12,584 nt of DNA, taken from assembly GCA_001751225.1 (NCBI GenBank), contig MAXT01000403.1, positions 1-12,584 on the forward strand, given 5' to 3'. Each line of letters opens with the position of its first letter. The stretch's first letter is position 1. Shown piece by piece: positions 1 through 7,120 of this stretch. Made by a program: the position numbers and the translations under genes. The notes beneath the pieces are model-generated. The model worked only from the letters and a program-made list of their open reading frames with translations. It ran no database searches and was not told where the DNA came from. This DNA is from Desulfuromonadales bacterium C00003107. GTDB lineage: Bacteria > Desulfobacterota > Desulfuromonadia > Desulfuromonadales > Syntrophotaleaceae.

Positions 1-96
1 GGCGGCACTCACAGGGGGTAAAACCATCAAGCGAAAAGCTTCAAGCGTTAAGCCCTTCGCCCCTTCCTCCTCTGTGACGCAACCTGTTGACCGCAT
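1..96 (-). CDS. Possible partial protein-coding gene running off the left edge
   Basis: An uninterrupted minus-strand frame opens with ATG at 96-94, 10 bases after the stop of the neighbouring thiolase gene, and runs for 32 codons off the window. The visible protein starts MRSTGCVTEEEGAKG and continues with a mixed hydrophobic stretch ending VLPPVSAA at the edge. I do not recognise it. The tight spacing behind a gene on the same strand suggests co-transcription. No Shine-Dalgarno sequence precedes ATG 96. A good-looking AGGAGG lies inside the frame at 65-70 but has no start codon at a useful distance. ATG 27 is an alternative in-frame start. So short an open frame can arise by chance, so this is a tentative call. 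Confidence 0.35.
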   Translation of the reverse strand, partial: MRSTGCVTEEEGAKGLTLEAFRLMVLPPVSAA

Positions 97-106
97 TTTT
101 TTGCGA

Positions 107-1084
107 TCAAGGCACAATCAAGGGCTCGATCTCTTCCCGTGTCAAGGGCGTCACTGTCAGCTGCCAACGCTTATCGCCCTGGGTGCAGAGCACACTGACT
201 TGCGTCTCATTTTGCCCCTTGCCATAGGTGGCCACGATGGCTGCAGCAATGCTCAGATCATCCCCTTCCGGTTGACCGCTGAGCAGGCCGGTGGGGCCGC
301 TGAAGTCGGCCGCCCGCAGCAGGATATGTTCGGTGGTGGCGAGTTCCAGGAGTCTTTCGTTGGTCTGAAGGTTGCGCCCCAGGGTCAGTTTGGCTTTGGG
401 CGACAGGCGGACCTGGCGGCCAGCCTTGAGCAGTTCGACGTCCCGGGGGGTGCAGTCGGGGTGGTGGGTAAGCAGATCACGCAGCCGGTTGGTGAAGGAT
501 TTCTCTGTGAGCAGGCAGCCGCCACCGGAACCCGGATAGTCCTTGAGTCCCCACTGGCGGGCCAGGGCCTCCTGTGGCCGACGGCTGCGACCCTGAATAT
601 CCAGCAGCTGTTCGCGGTCGACCAAACCCCGCTCTTCGACCGGGATGATGGGCAGCAGTTTGGCGCTTAGCGGCCGCAAAATCAGGTCTCCACAGCCCGC
701 GTGTTTGGCTACCGCCTTGAGGGCATTGGCATTTTGACTCATGGGACGTTGACCGAGCACCTCACCGGAGAACAGAAAATCAAAATCGCCCTGACTAACC
801 ATTTCGCCGGCGATGCGAAACATCATGGCATGGCAGTCAATGCAGGGGTTGAGATTTCGACCGTAGCCATAGCGGGGGTTCTTCAACATTTCTAGATGAA
901 CATCGCTGATGTCCTTGACGATTAGTGGAATCCCGATCTGACGAGCGGCTATTTTGGCTCGCTCGGCCCCGAAAAATGGTGTGACATAGACGATACCGGT
1001 GACATCGACTCCCTGGCGCTTGAGGGCCAGGGCGGCTAGTGTGCTGTCGAGACCGCCGGAAAGGAGTCCTAGGGCTTTACTCAT
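107..1084 (-). CDS. MnmA/ThiI-like tRNA sulfurtransferase (ATP pyrophosphatase) with C-terminal NFACT-R-like domain
   Basis: This is a 325-residue cytosolic protein of the N-type ATP pyrophosphatase class. Family members adenylate a tRNA base and replace oxygen with sulfur. The PP-loop SGGLDS is at residues 9-14. CIDC at 81-84 and a Cys in a GSGGGC context near 190 match the spacing of the two catalytic cysteines of MnmA, which carry persulfide and close a disulfide. The last third (about 220-325, with KLTLGRN) resembles the NFACT-R type RNA-binding domain found fused to such enzymes, and would hold the tRNA. ATG 1084 is preferred because GGAG lies 9 bases upstream; the longer frame begins with TTG at 1099 and would overlap that site. 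The gene is divergent from moaA. The exact tRNA position modified cannot be read from sequence. It is too short, and lacks the THUMP domain, to be a standard ThiI. Confidence 0.8.
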   Translation of the reverse strand: MSKALGLLSGGLDSTLAALALKRQGVDVTGIVYVTPFFGAERAKIAARQIGIPLIVKDISDVHLEMLKNPRYGYGRNLNPCIDCHAMMFRIAGEMVSQGDFDFLFSGEVLGQRPMSQNANALKAVAKHAGCGDLILRPLSAKLLPIIPVEERGLVDREQLLDIQGRSRRPQEALARQWGLKDYPGSGGGCLLTEKSFTNRLRDLLTHHPDCTPRDVELLKAGRQVRLSPKAKLTLGRNLQTNERLLELATTEHILLRAADFSGPTGLLSGQPEGDDLSIAAAIVATYGKGQNETQVSVLCTQGDKRWQLTVTPLTREEIEPLIVP

Positions 1085-1333
1085 GCGATGGTTCTCCAAA
1101 CTGACTGATGGTTGATTTTGCTCGTTTATTGCGAGTGTTCGTGTCTGGGATTGACGGGGTACTTCTTATCTTCCCGTTTGGCAGAAAAGGGAAATTACCA
1201 CGCCGGTACCAATTGTTACAAGCTCCGAGGCAAATCGGACAGTGCACAAGAAGGTTGCTCCCTGACCAGAAAAGGTGATATTCTGGATTTTAATTCGTAA
1301 AACAACGTTATCCTCTTATTGCGAGGAACCGCC
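1085..1333. other. Divergent intergenic region holding the moaA leader
   Basis: This 249-base region separates the thiolase gene (minus) from moaA (plus). On the plus strand it contains a small hairpin CCGA/TCGG (1225-1238), a second hairpin CCAGAA/TTCTGG (1266-1286) followed by ATTTTAATT, and a third that pairs with the moaA ribosome site (listed separately). CTCG/CGAG at 1121-1135 could also fold. I found no convincing sigma70 promoter for either gene; the best plus-strand candidate is TTGCTC (1255-1260) with TATTCT (1279-1284), which is weak. The 62-codon open frame at 1112-1300 has no ribosome site and looks spurious. Confidence 0.4.
1311..1327 (+). promoter_or_regulatory. Hairpin sequestering the moaA Shine-Dalgarno sequence
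   Basis: TCCTC (1311-1315) is perfectly complementary to GAGGA (1323-1327), the Shine-Dalgarno sequence 6 bases before the GTG start of moaA, with a 7-base loop. Folding would hide the ribosome site. A second GAGG upstream at 1227-1230 could compete for TCCTC. A regulatory role is inferred from complementarity only; five base pairs are thermodynamically modest. Confidence 0.35.
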
Positions 1334-2314
1334 GTGAAAGACACCTTCGGACGTAAAATCGAGTATTTGCGTCTCTCCATCACCGATCGTTGCAATCTGC
1401 GTTGTCGCTACTGCATGCCGGCCGACGGAGTCGATGCCATCGGCCACGTTGATGTGCTCTCCTACGAAGAGTTGCTGCGGGTTGCCCATGCCGCCACCCG
1501 ATGCGGAGTGAAGAAGATTCGTGTGACCGGCGGTGAACCCCTGGTGCGCCGGGGTATCGTCGATTTTATTCGAGAGATGGCGGCTTTGCCGACCAAGCCG
1601 GAAATTACCCTGACCACCAACGGTCTTTTGTTGGCGGATATGGCTGCTGATTTGCGCCGCGCCGGGCTCTCCCGGGTTAATGTCAGCCTCGATTCATTGC
1701 GTGAAGATCGCTTTACCTATATTACCCGTCGTCCGGGCCTGGACAAGGTACTGGCCGGGTTGTACGAGGCCGACGCTGCTGGCCTGACTCCCCTTAAGCT
1801 GAACATGGTACCTCTCAAAGGGGTCAATGACGACGAAATCGGCGATTTTGCCCGCCTGGCTCTGGAACATCCCTGGGAGATTCGTTTTATTGAGTTCATG
1901 CCGGTCAGCAGCGGACTCGACTTTACACCCGAGCATATGTTTCCGGCGACGGCGATCCTTGAAGAGTTGGGCAAGGTTGCTAAGCTGATCCCTTTGTTGC
2001 GCCAGGGTCCGAGCGGTCCGGCACGCATGTTTCACTATCCCGACAGCCCGGGGCGGATCGGTGTGATTCCGGCCATTTCCGATCACTTCTGCGGCGAATG
2101 CAACCGCATGCGCATCACTTCCGACGGCCGGGTTCGTCCCTGTCTTTTCTCCACCGAAGAGCTTGATATGCGCGACGCGCTGCGCCACCAGGCCTCCGAT
2201 GAGGAGTTGGAGGCGTTGTTGCGTACCGCCGCTTGCGCCAAGCCGAAGCGCCATCACATCGGCGAAGATGATTTTCGCCAGGGCAAGCGTCGGATGCACG
2301 GTATCGGTGGCTGA
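1334..2314 (+). CDS. moaA: GTP 3',8-cyclase MoaA
   Basis: This radical-SAM enzyme rearranges GTP to 3',8-cyclo-7,8-dihydro-GTP, the first step of molybdenum cofactor synthesis; MoaC then makes cPMP. The 326-residue protein has the N-terminal CxxxCxxC cluster motif at residues 20-27 (CNLRCRYC), GGEPL at 66-70, and the C-terminal second 4Fe-4S ligands Cys253, Cys256 and Cys270 that bind the GTP substrate. It ends in Gly-Gly, the conserved tail needed for activity in this family. The start chosen is GTG 1334, with GAGGA 6 bases upstream; a TTG at 1319 would extend it by five residues but lies before the ribosome site. Length is normal for MoaA. A clear terminator follows. Its partner moaC is on the same strand about 4.8 kb away. 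Confidence 0.95.
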   Translation: MKDTFGRKIEYLRLSITDRCNLRCRYCMPADGVDAIGHVDVLSYEELLRVAHAATRCGVKKIRVTGGEPLVRRGIVDFIREMAALPTKPEITLTTNGLLLADMAADLRRAGLSRVNVSLDSLREDRFTYITRRPGLDKVLAGLYEADAAGLTPLKLNMVPLKGVNDDEIGDFARLALEHPWEIRFIEFMPVSSGLDFTPEHMFPATAILEELGKVAKLIPLLRQGPSGPARMFHYPDSPGRIGVIPAISDHFCGECNRMRITSDGRVRPCLFSTEELDMRDALRHQASDEELEALLRTAACAKPKRHHIGEDDFRQGKRRMHGIGG

Positions 2315-2342
2315 AGCACTAGCCGATTTTCAAACAGACAAC

Positions 2343-2373
2343 AAAGCGGGGCGCCAGAAGGCGTCCCGCTTTT
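2343..2373 (+). terminator. Rho-independent terminator after moaA
   Basis: AAAGCGGGGCGCC (2343-2355) pairs with GGCGTCCCGCTTT (2360-2372) over 13 bp with one G-T wobble, around an AGAA loop, followed by another T. It begins 29 bases after the moaA stop. Because the stem is flanked by As on its left side it may also work for the converging cytochrome gene on the minus strand. Confidence 0.85.
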
Positions 2374-2405
2374 GTTTATGAACGTTATCAACGGAGCCTA
2401 AGGCT

Positions 2406-2711
2406 CTACTGGCTCTGGTGGCAACGCTGGCAATTATTCGGGCTGGCGAAAGCTTGGCGGCCGTTGTGGCAGCTACCACAGAGTCGACCTTTATCGATAG
2501 CCGCCATGGTAATGGTCACCTCGCCCTGCTGCATGAGGGGAAAGGTCTGCTGGTTGTGGCAGCGAGAGCAGGGCTGACCATGGTCGCGTCCGCTGAAGGC
2601 CACCGGACCGGCTTCGCCCCCGGCAAAGGTAATGGTCTGGCTGGGATAGACCGCCAGGGCAGTGCCGACGGCCAGGGCTGTCAGTAACGGGCCGATAACC
2701 AGGCTTCTCAT
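2406..2711 (-). CDS. Exported triheme c7-type cytochrome
   Basis: This is a 101-residue secreted electron carrier. Residues 1-20 form a signal peptide (MRSLVIG, then a hydrophobic stretch ending TALA), so the mature protein should be periplasmic or outside the cell, about 81 residues long. Three CXXCH heme-attachment motifs lie at residues 48-52, 78-82 and 94-98. The spacing and the phrases VAFSGRDH, FPLM, ITMAAIDKG and CGSCHNGRQAF resemble the single triheme unit of c7-type domain proteins common in Desulfuromonadales. Only one other histidine (His44) is present, so not every heme can be bis-His ligated; Met60 or Met69 could serve. ATG 2711 is chosen because AGGAGG lies 7 bases upstream; the longer frame from 2747 has no such support. 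It is downstream of and co-oriented with glcDF, but a 112-base gap with a possible terminator suggests separate transcription. Confidence 0.85.
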   Translation of the reverse strand: MRSLVIGPLLTALAVGTALAVYPSQTITFAGGEAGPVAFSGRDHGQPCSRCHNQQTFPLMQQGEVTITMAAIDKGRLCGSCHNGRQAFASPNNCQRCHQSQ

Positions 2712-2800
2712 CGTGGTGCCTCCTGAAATTCTGAAAATGCTACGCAAGTCCTTATCCTCTGTGACGCCATCCCTGATATTTACATTTGTTCGCTAGAAGA

Positions 2801-2819
2801 CTGACGGTTGACCGTGCAG
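2801..2819 (-). terminator. Possible terminator hairpin after glcF
   Basis: CTGACGG (2801-2807) pairs with CCGT-G-CAG (2812-2819) around a TTGA loop, with one bulged G, starting 4 bases beyond the glcF stop on the minus strand. The sequence that follows in that direction is TCTTCT, not a solid T run, so it may be weak or only a 3'-end hairpin. Confidence 0.35.
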
Positions 2820-2823
2820 AATT

Positions 2824-4095
2824 TTACTCATTCCCTAGCGCTGCACCAACCAGATCCAGCACATGGCAGGCCTTCTGCGGCAGGCCGGCCTGGTCCAGAC
2901 TGTCTTGCAACTGCATGATGCAGCCGGGGCAGGCGGTGGCTACCAGGTCTGCGCCACTCTCCTTGATCGCGTTGGCCTTGATGGCGCCGAGCTGACGACT
3001 GGTTTGGTAGTGGTGGACGGAGAATGTGCCACCCAGGCCGCAGCAGGCGTTGGCCTTGTTCATCTTCACCAGTTCGATGGTAGTCAGAGCGGCCAGCAGC
3101 TGTTTGGGCGGTTCGTCGAGACCGCTGTTGCGCAGATGACAGGGGGTATGCACGGAGACTTTTGGCCGCTGCGTGGGTTGCGGCAGTTGACGCAGAACTT
3201 CCTCTAGCCCCCGGCTGACCAGCAGGTCGTTGATGTCGATGACCCGTTCCGCCAAGGACGCATAATCGGGGCCGAGGTCGCGAAAGTGGCGGGTCAGGCC
3301 GCTATGGCAGGAGGCACAGAGGGTGACGATCTGGTCCGGTTGATGCTCGCCAAAGGCGCGGAGGTTACGGGCTGCCAGTTCGCTGGCGCTGGCGCCGTCC
3401 CCTGCGGAGAGGGCCGGCAGGCCGCAGCAGCCCTGGTCTTTGGGAATTATCACGTTGAGGCCGAGGGCAGCCAGAGCTTTTAAGGCTCCCTCTCCGATTT
3501 CTGGATAGAGATAGTTGACCATGCAGCCGGTAAACAAGACAATTATCGGCCGGTCCGGCTGACCGGCAATGAATTCGGGATGGCGCCGGCGAAAGGTTTT
3601 ATTAGCCAAGGCTGGCAGACTGCGCTGGCGGTCGATAAAGGGGGCCGGAAAGCGCAGGCGCAGGCCGCTTTTTTGCGGTATCCGCCGGAACAGCAATCGA
3701 GCAGCGCGGCGAGCGCTGCCCGCCAACAACTGCATCAGTCGCGGCCGACGCAACAGGGCAGTCATGCTGCGGCCGAACAGGGACAGGCCGCGGCGGGCGA
3801 CGATCTCCCGGCGGGCGGCCAGCACGATGTCATCCACCGGCACCTGGGTGGGGCAGCGGCGCACACATTTACCGCACTGCAAACACTTGGAGAAGCTTTC
3901 ACTCAGCAGCGGGTCGGGTTCGATATCCCCATTGAGCAGCGCGTGGGCCAGGGTGACCTTGCCGCGGGCCACCACCGCCTCGCGGCCCTCTTCGCTAAAG
4001 ACCGGGCAGTGGGCCCTGCAAACCCCGCATTTGACGCATTGGTCCATCTGCGGGCGATAATCGGCGAGGGTTTTATGTCGGTCTAATCGTTTCAT
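2824..4095 (-). CDS. glcF: Glycolate/D-lactate oxidase iron-sulfur subunit GlcF
   Basis: This 423-residue protein is the electron-transfer partner of the FAD subunit encoded just upstream. It has two ferredoxin-type 4Fe-4S motifs, CVKCGVCRAHCP (Cys20, 23, 26, 30) and CLQCGKCVRRCP (Cys71, 74, 77, 81). Two cysteine-rich CCG domains follow: FTGCMVNYLYP with GCCGLP and CASCHSG, then HTPCHLRN with ACCGLGGTFSVHH and CPGCIMQ. This is the GlcF/GlpC/LutA/HdrB-like arrangement, which passes electrons from a flavoprotein to quinone or other carriers at the membrane. ATG 4095 lies 26 bases after the glcD stop. No good Shine-Dalgarno is visible, so translation may be coupled to glcD. Length is typical of GlcF. 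The true 2-hydroxyacid (glycolate, D-lactate or other) cannot be settled from this subunit. Confidence 0.85.
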   Translation of the reverse strand: MKRLDRHKTLADYRPQMDQCVKCGVCRAHCPVFSEEGREAVVARGKVTLAHALLNGDIEPDPLLSESFSKCLQCGKCVRRCPTQVPVDDIVLAARREIVARRGLSLFGRSMTALLRRPRLMQLLAGSARRAARLLFRRIPQKSGLRLRFPAPFIDRQRSLPALANKTFRRRHPEFIAGQPDRPIIVLFTGCMVNYLYPEIGEGALKALAALGLNVIIPKDQGCCGLPALSAGDGASASELAARNLRAFGEHQPDQIVTLCASCHSGLTRHFRDLGPDYASLAERVIDINDLLVSRGLEEVLRQLPQPTQRPKVSVHTPCHLRNSGLDEPPKQLLAALTTIELVKMNKANACCGLGGTFSVHHYQTSRQLGAIKANAIKESGADLVATACPGCIMQLQDSLDQAGLPQKACHVLDLVGAALGNE

Positions 4096-4121
4096 AGTAT
4101 TTCACAACGGCTTGGATCTTT

Positions 4122-5504
4122 TCAGTCCTGCAGAAAGATTTTACCGGGATTGAGGATGTTGTTGGGATCGAGGGCCTTCTTGATGGCCTTCATATAGGCC
4201 ACCGCGGCCGGGTCGAGCTCCATTGAGATATAGGGAGCCTTGGTGACACCGACGCCGTGTTCACCGCTCATGGTGCCGCCAAGTTTGAGGGTGGCGGTGA
4301 AGATCTCCTCGATGGCCTGTTCGGCCTTCTGCTCCTGGCCCGGTTCGGCCTTGTCGACCATGATGTTGACGTGAATGTTGCCGTCTCCGGCATGGCCGAA
4401 GTTGACGATAGGAATCTGCAGCTTGTCGCTGATCGCCTCAATGATACGGATCATCTCTGGCAGGCGGCTGCGGGGCACGCAGATATCCTCGTTGTACTTG
4501 TCAGGATTGACCTTGCGCAGACTCGGTGAGACGCTGCGCCGCACCTGCCAGATCGATTCGCTCTCTTCGCTATTGGCCGCAACCCAAGTGTTGACCACAC
4601 CTAAAGGCTCGACCAGTTGGAGAATCGTCTTGGCCTGCTTTTCGATGAGGTCCGCATCGCCATCGACCTCGATAATCAGCACCGCTCGCGCCGCTTCGGG
4701 CAATTTCAAGTCGGTGCCCCGCCGTACGCAGTCGATGGTGGTGGCGTCCATGAATTCCAGGGTAGTGGGAATGATCTTGCCGCCGATGATGGCTGCCACC
4801 GCTTGGGCGGCACCGTCAATGGAGTCGAAGAGAACCAGCATGGTCTTTTTAGCTGCTGGCAAGGGCAACAGCTTGAGGATGATTTTGGTGATTACGCCCA
4901 GGGTCCCCTCGCTGCCGACCAGCAACTTGGTGAGATCGTAGCCGACCACCCCTTTCATGGTTTCGCCGCCGGTGCGGATAATGTCTCCCTGGGGGGTGAC
5001 CACTTCCAGGCCGAGAACGTAGTCTTTAGTGACCCCGTACTTGACGCAACGAGGGCCACCGGCGCATTCGGCAACGTTGCCGCCCAGTGTGCTGAATTTC
5101 AACGAAGCCGGATCGGGAGGATAAAACAGGCCGAGGGCCTCTACCGTCTTTTGTAGCTGGCGGGTCACTACCCCTGGTTCGACTTCTGCCACCAGGTTTG
5201 CCTCATCGATACGCAGGATAGCATCGAGGCGGGTCATTACCAGGGCCAGGCCACCGTGAATCGGCAGGCTGCCGCCGGTAAAACCGCTGCCGGCGCCCCG
5301 CGGATAGACCGGAATGCCCTCGGCATTGGCCATTTTTAGCAGCAGACTGACCTCTTCGGTGTTGCTCGGCCAGACCACGGCATCAGGGCGATGCTGGCGC
5401 TGCGTAGCGTCGTAGGAATAACACAGTCGGTCAGTGTCGGCAGTGGAGACGTGCTGGGCTCCGACGATATCTTCAATAATGCGGATGATGCGGGTCTCTA
5501 TCAT
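4122..5504 (-). CDS. glcD: FAD-linked 2-hydroxyacid dehydrogenase (glycolate/D-lactate oxidase subunit GlcD)
   Basis: This 460-residue flavoprotein oxidises a 2-hydroxyacid such as glycolate or D-lactate to the 2-oxoacid. The N-terminal PCMH-type FAD domain is seen in PRGAGSGFTGG (residues 68-78), PPDPAS (about 129-134) and GGNVAECAGGPR (141-152). The C-terminal FAD-oxidase domain contains the family motifs NFGHAGDGNIHVNI and GEHGVGVTK, with the histidines expected near the flavin. Length fits GlcD. It is first in a minus-strand pair with glcF; glcE, present in the E. coli operon, is absent. ATG 5504 has only a weak AGGA about 12 bases upstream. The 164 bases before it are shared with the divergent radA promoter; a possible minus-strand promoter is CGTCCA (5588-5593, read TGGACG) with ATTTTA (5564-5569, read TAAAAT), 18 bases apart. 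A D-lactate or D-2-hydroxyglutarate dehydrogenase is the main alternative. Confidence 0.85.
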   Translation of the reverse strand: MIETRIIRIIEDIVGAQHVSTADTDRLCYSYDATQRQHRPDAVVWPSNTEEVSLLLKMANAEGIPVYPRGAGSGFTGGSLPIHGGLALVMTRLDAILRIDEANLVAEVEPGVVTRQLQKTVEALGLFYPPDPASLKFSTLGGNVAECAGGPRCVKYGVTKDYVLGLEVVTPQGDIIRTGGETMKGVVGYDLTKLLVGSEGTLGVITKIILKLLPLPAAKKTMLVLFDSIDGAAQAVAAIIGGKIIPTTLEFMDATTIDCVRRGTDLKLPEAARAVLIIEVDGDADLIEKQAKTILQLVEPLGVVNTWVAANSEESESIWQVRRSVSPSLRKVNPDKYNEDICVPRSRLPEMIRIIEAISDKLQIPIVNFGHAGDGNIHVNIMVDKAEPGQEQKAEQAIEEIFTATLKLGGTMSGEHGVGVTKAPYISMELDPAAVAYMKAIKKALDPNNILNPGKIFLQD

Positions 5505-5613
5505 GATGGCTGGAGATCCTTTGACGGTTTATCAAGAAGTGCCGCTCTGGATTGCAATCGCTTATTTTAGCAGACATACAGGGGATGCGTCCAGAGCCAG
5601 GCACCGGCAGCCG

Positions 5614-5643
5614 TTGACAGCATCGGTCCAAAGGCCCTAGAAT
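5614..5643 (+). promoter_or_regulatory. Sigma70-type promoter of radA
   Basis: A perfect -35 box TTGACA (5614-5619) is followed after 18 bases by TAGAAT (5638-5643), a five-of-six match to the -10 consensus. Transcription would begin near 5650, leaving a short leader with AAGGAG before the GTG start. An ATG at 5642 lies inside the -10 box, which argues against it as the start codon. Confidence 0.7.
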
Positions 5644-5668
5644 GATCTGTTATTTTAAGGAGAAGGCT

Positions 5669-7021
5669 GTGAAGCAGAAAACCATCTATAGCTGTCAGCA
5701 GTGCGGTTACCAGAGTCCTAAATGGCTGGGGCGTTGCCCGGACTGCAATCAGTGGAATACCTTGACTGAGGAGTTGCGCAGCGCTCCTTCCGGCAAGGGA
5801 CGGCCCGTATCGGCCGCCGCTCCGGTCCAGCGCATCGCCGAGGTCACCGCCGACGAGGAAGATCGTTGTTGCAGTGGCATCGGTGAATTCGACCGGGTGC
5901 TCGGTGGCGGAGTGGTCCCCGGCTCGCTGGTGTTGATCGGCGGCGATCCGGGAATCGGCAAGTCAACTTTGCTGCTGCAGGCGGCCAACCGCCTGGCCGC
6001 CAGTGGTTCAGTTCTGTATGTCACCGCCGAAGAATCGGCCCGCCAGATCAAGCTGCGCGGCGCCCGTCTCGGTGTCGAAGCTGGCGAGCTGTTCATCTGC
6101 GCCGAAACCTGCCTAGAAGCTATTCTCGAACGGGTCGCGGAACTGAAACCCCGCTTTCTGGTCGTCGATTCCATTCAGACCATCTTTATCTCCGCCCTCG
6201 AATCAGCTCCTGGCAGTGTCACTCAGGTGCGCGAATGCGCCGGTCGGTTGATGTTGTTGGCCAAGGGCCAGGGGGTGTCGACCTTTATTGCCGGTCACGT
6301 TACCAAGGGCGGGGCTATTGCCGGGCCACGCATGCTTGAGCACATGGTCGACACGGTTTTGTACTTCGAAGGCGACGCTGGTCACCCTTATCGGATTCTG
6401 CGGGCAGTCAAAAATCGTTTCGGCTCGACCAACGAAATCGGTGTGTTCGAAATGCAGGAACGGGGCTTGGTCGAGGTGTCCAATCCCTCGGAGCTGTTTC
6501 TTGCTGAACGCCCTGAGGAGTCCGCGGGAAGCGTGGTGGTGCCTTCCCTAGAGGGGAGTCGGCCGATCCTGGTGGAGTTGCAGGCCCTGGTATCCAGCAC
6601 CTCCTTCGGTACCCCGCGGCGTACCGCCATAGGCCTCGATCACAACCGGGTCTCGCTGCTGGTAGCGGTACTGGAAAAGAAGCTTGGCCTGCCGCTGACG
6701 GCTCAGGATATTTTTCTCAACGTTGCCGGGGGCGTTCGGCTCGACGAGCCGGCTGTCGACCTTGGCATCGTGGCGGCTTTGGCCTCGAGCCATCTTAATC
6801 GACCGGTATCCTCCGGCCTGATTCTGTTTGGCGAAGTCGGCCTGACCGGCGAGGTGCGGGCTGTGTCCCGGCCGGAACTGCGGGTCATGGAGGCCGCTCG
6901 ACTCGGTTTCGAGCGCTGCTGCCTGCCTGCTGGAAACCTGAAAAATCTTGACGCACCGCCGGGTCTGCAGTTGTGCGGCGTGGCGAATGTGCAACAGGTC
7001 CTGGAGGGGATTTTCGATTGA
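5669..7021 (+). CDS. radA: DNA repair protein RadA
   Basis: RadA is a RecA-related, DnaB-like motor that drives branch migration during recombinational repair in the cytosol. In the 450-residue protein, a zinc finger CxxC-x10-CxxC occupies residues 9-26, the Walker A GDPGIGKST is at 92-100, Walker B (FLVVDS) at 164-169, and the family signature KNRFG at 249-253. The C-terminal third is the Lon-protease-like domain (VAGGVRLDEPAVDLGI). Length is normal. GTG 5669 is chosen because AAGGAG sits 6-7 bases upstream; an ATG at 5642 would add nine residues before the usual RadA N-terminus and falls in the -10 box of the promoter. The gene is divergent from glcD, and a hairpin with a short T run follows it before moaC. 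Confidence 0.95.
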   Translation: MKQKTIYSCQQCGYQSPKWLGRCPDCNQWNTLTEELRSAPSGKGRPVSAAAPVQRIAEVTADEEDRCCSGIGEFDRVLGGGVVPGSLVLIGGDPGIGKSTLLLQAANRLAASGSVLYVTAEESARQIKLRGARLGVEAGELFICAETCLEAILERVAELKPRFLVVDSIQTIFISALESAPGSVTQVRECAGRLMLLAKGQGVSTFIAGHVTKGGAIAGPRMLEHMVDTVLYFEGDAGHPYRILRAVKNRFGSTNEIGVFEMQERGLVEVSNPSELFLAERPEESAGSVVVPSLEGSRPILVELQALVSSTSFGTPRRTAIGLDHNRVSLLVAVLEKKLGLPLTAQDIFLNVAGGVRLDEPAVDLGIVAALASSHLNRPVSSGLILFGEVGLTGEVRAVSRPELRVMEAARLGFERCCLPAGNLKNLDAPPGLQLCGVANVQQVLEGIFD

Positions 7022-7025
7022 TTCA

Positions 7026-7058
7026 CGGCCTGTCTGGCTGAGAGACGGCCGCTTTTGG
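7026..7058 (+). terminator. Weak terminator or attenuator between radA and moaC
   Basis: CGGCC-T-GTCT (7026-7035) pairs with AGACGGCCG (7043-7051) with one bulged T around a 7-base loop, followed by CTTTTGG. It starts 5 bases after the radA stop. The T run is only four long, so read-through into moaC is possible. A second small imperfect hairpin (TCCG and CCC with GGGCGGA, about 7068-7090) lies closer to moaC. Confidence 0.5.
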
Positions 7059-7120
7059 TTAAGGATTTTCCGCACCCGCAGAGGGCGGATGGAAATTATG
7101 TATTCAGATAAGGAGACGAA

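Noticed and set aside
92..105. CGCA-T6-TGCG hairpin just after the thiolase stop as a minus-strand terminator
   Set aside because: Only four base pairs, with the homopolymer run in the loop rather than after the stem, and an open frame continues through it.
1694..2299. 201-codon minus-strand frame opposite moaA
   Set aside because: It overlaps the whole of a well-supported MoaA reading frame and has no recognisable domain.
3569..4086. Two long plus-strand open frames opposite glcF
   Set aside because: They lie wholly antisense to a protein with intact Fe-S motifs, have no ribosome sites and show low-complexity composition typical of shadows in GC-rich genes.
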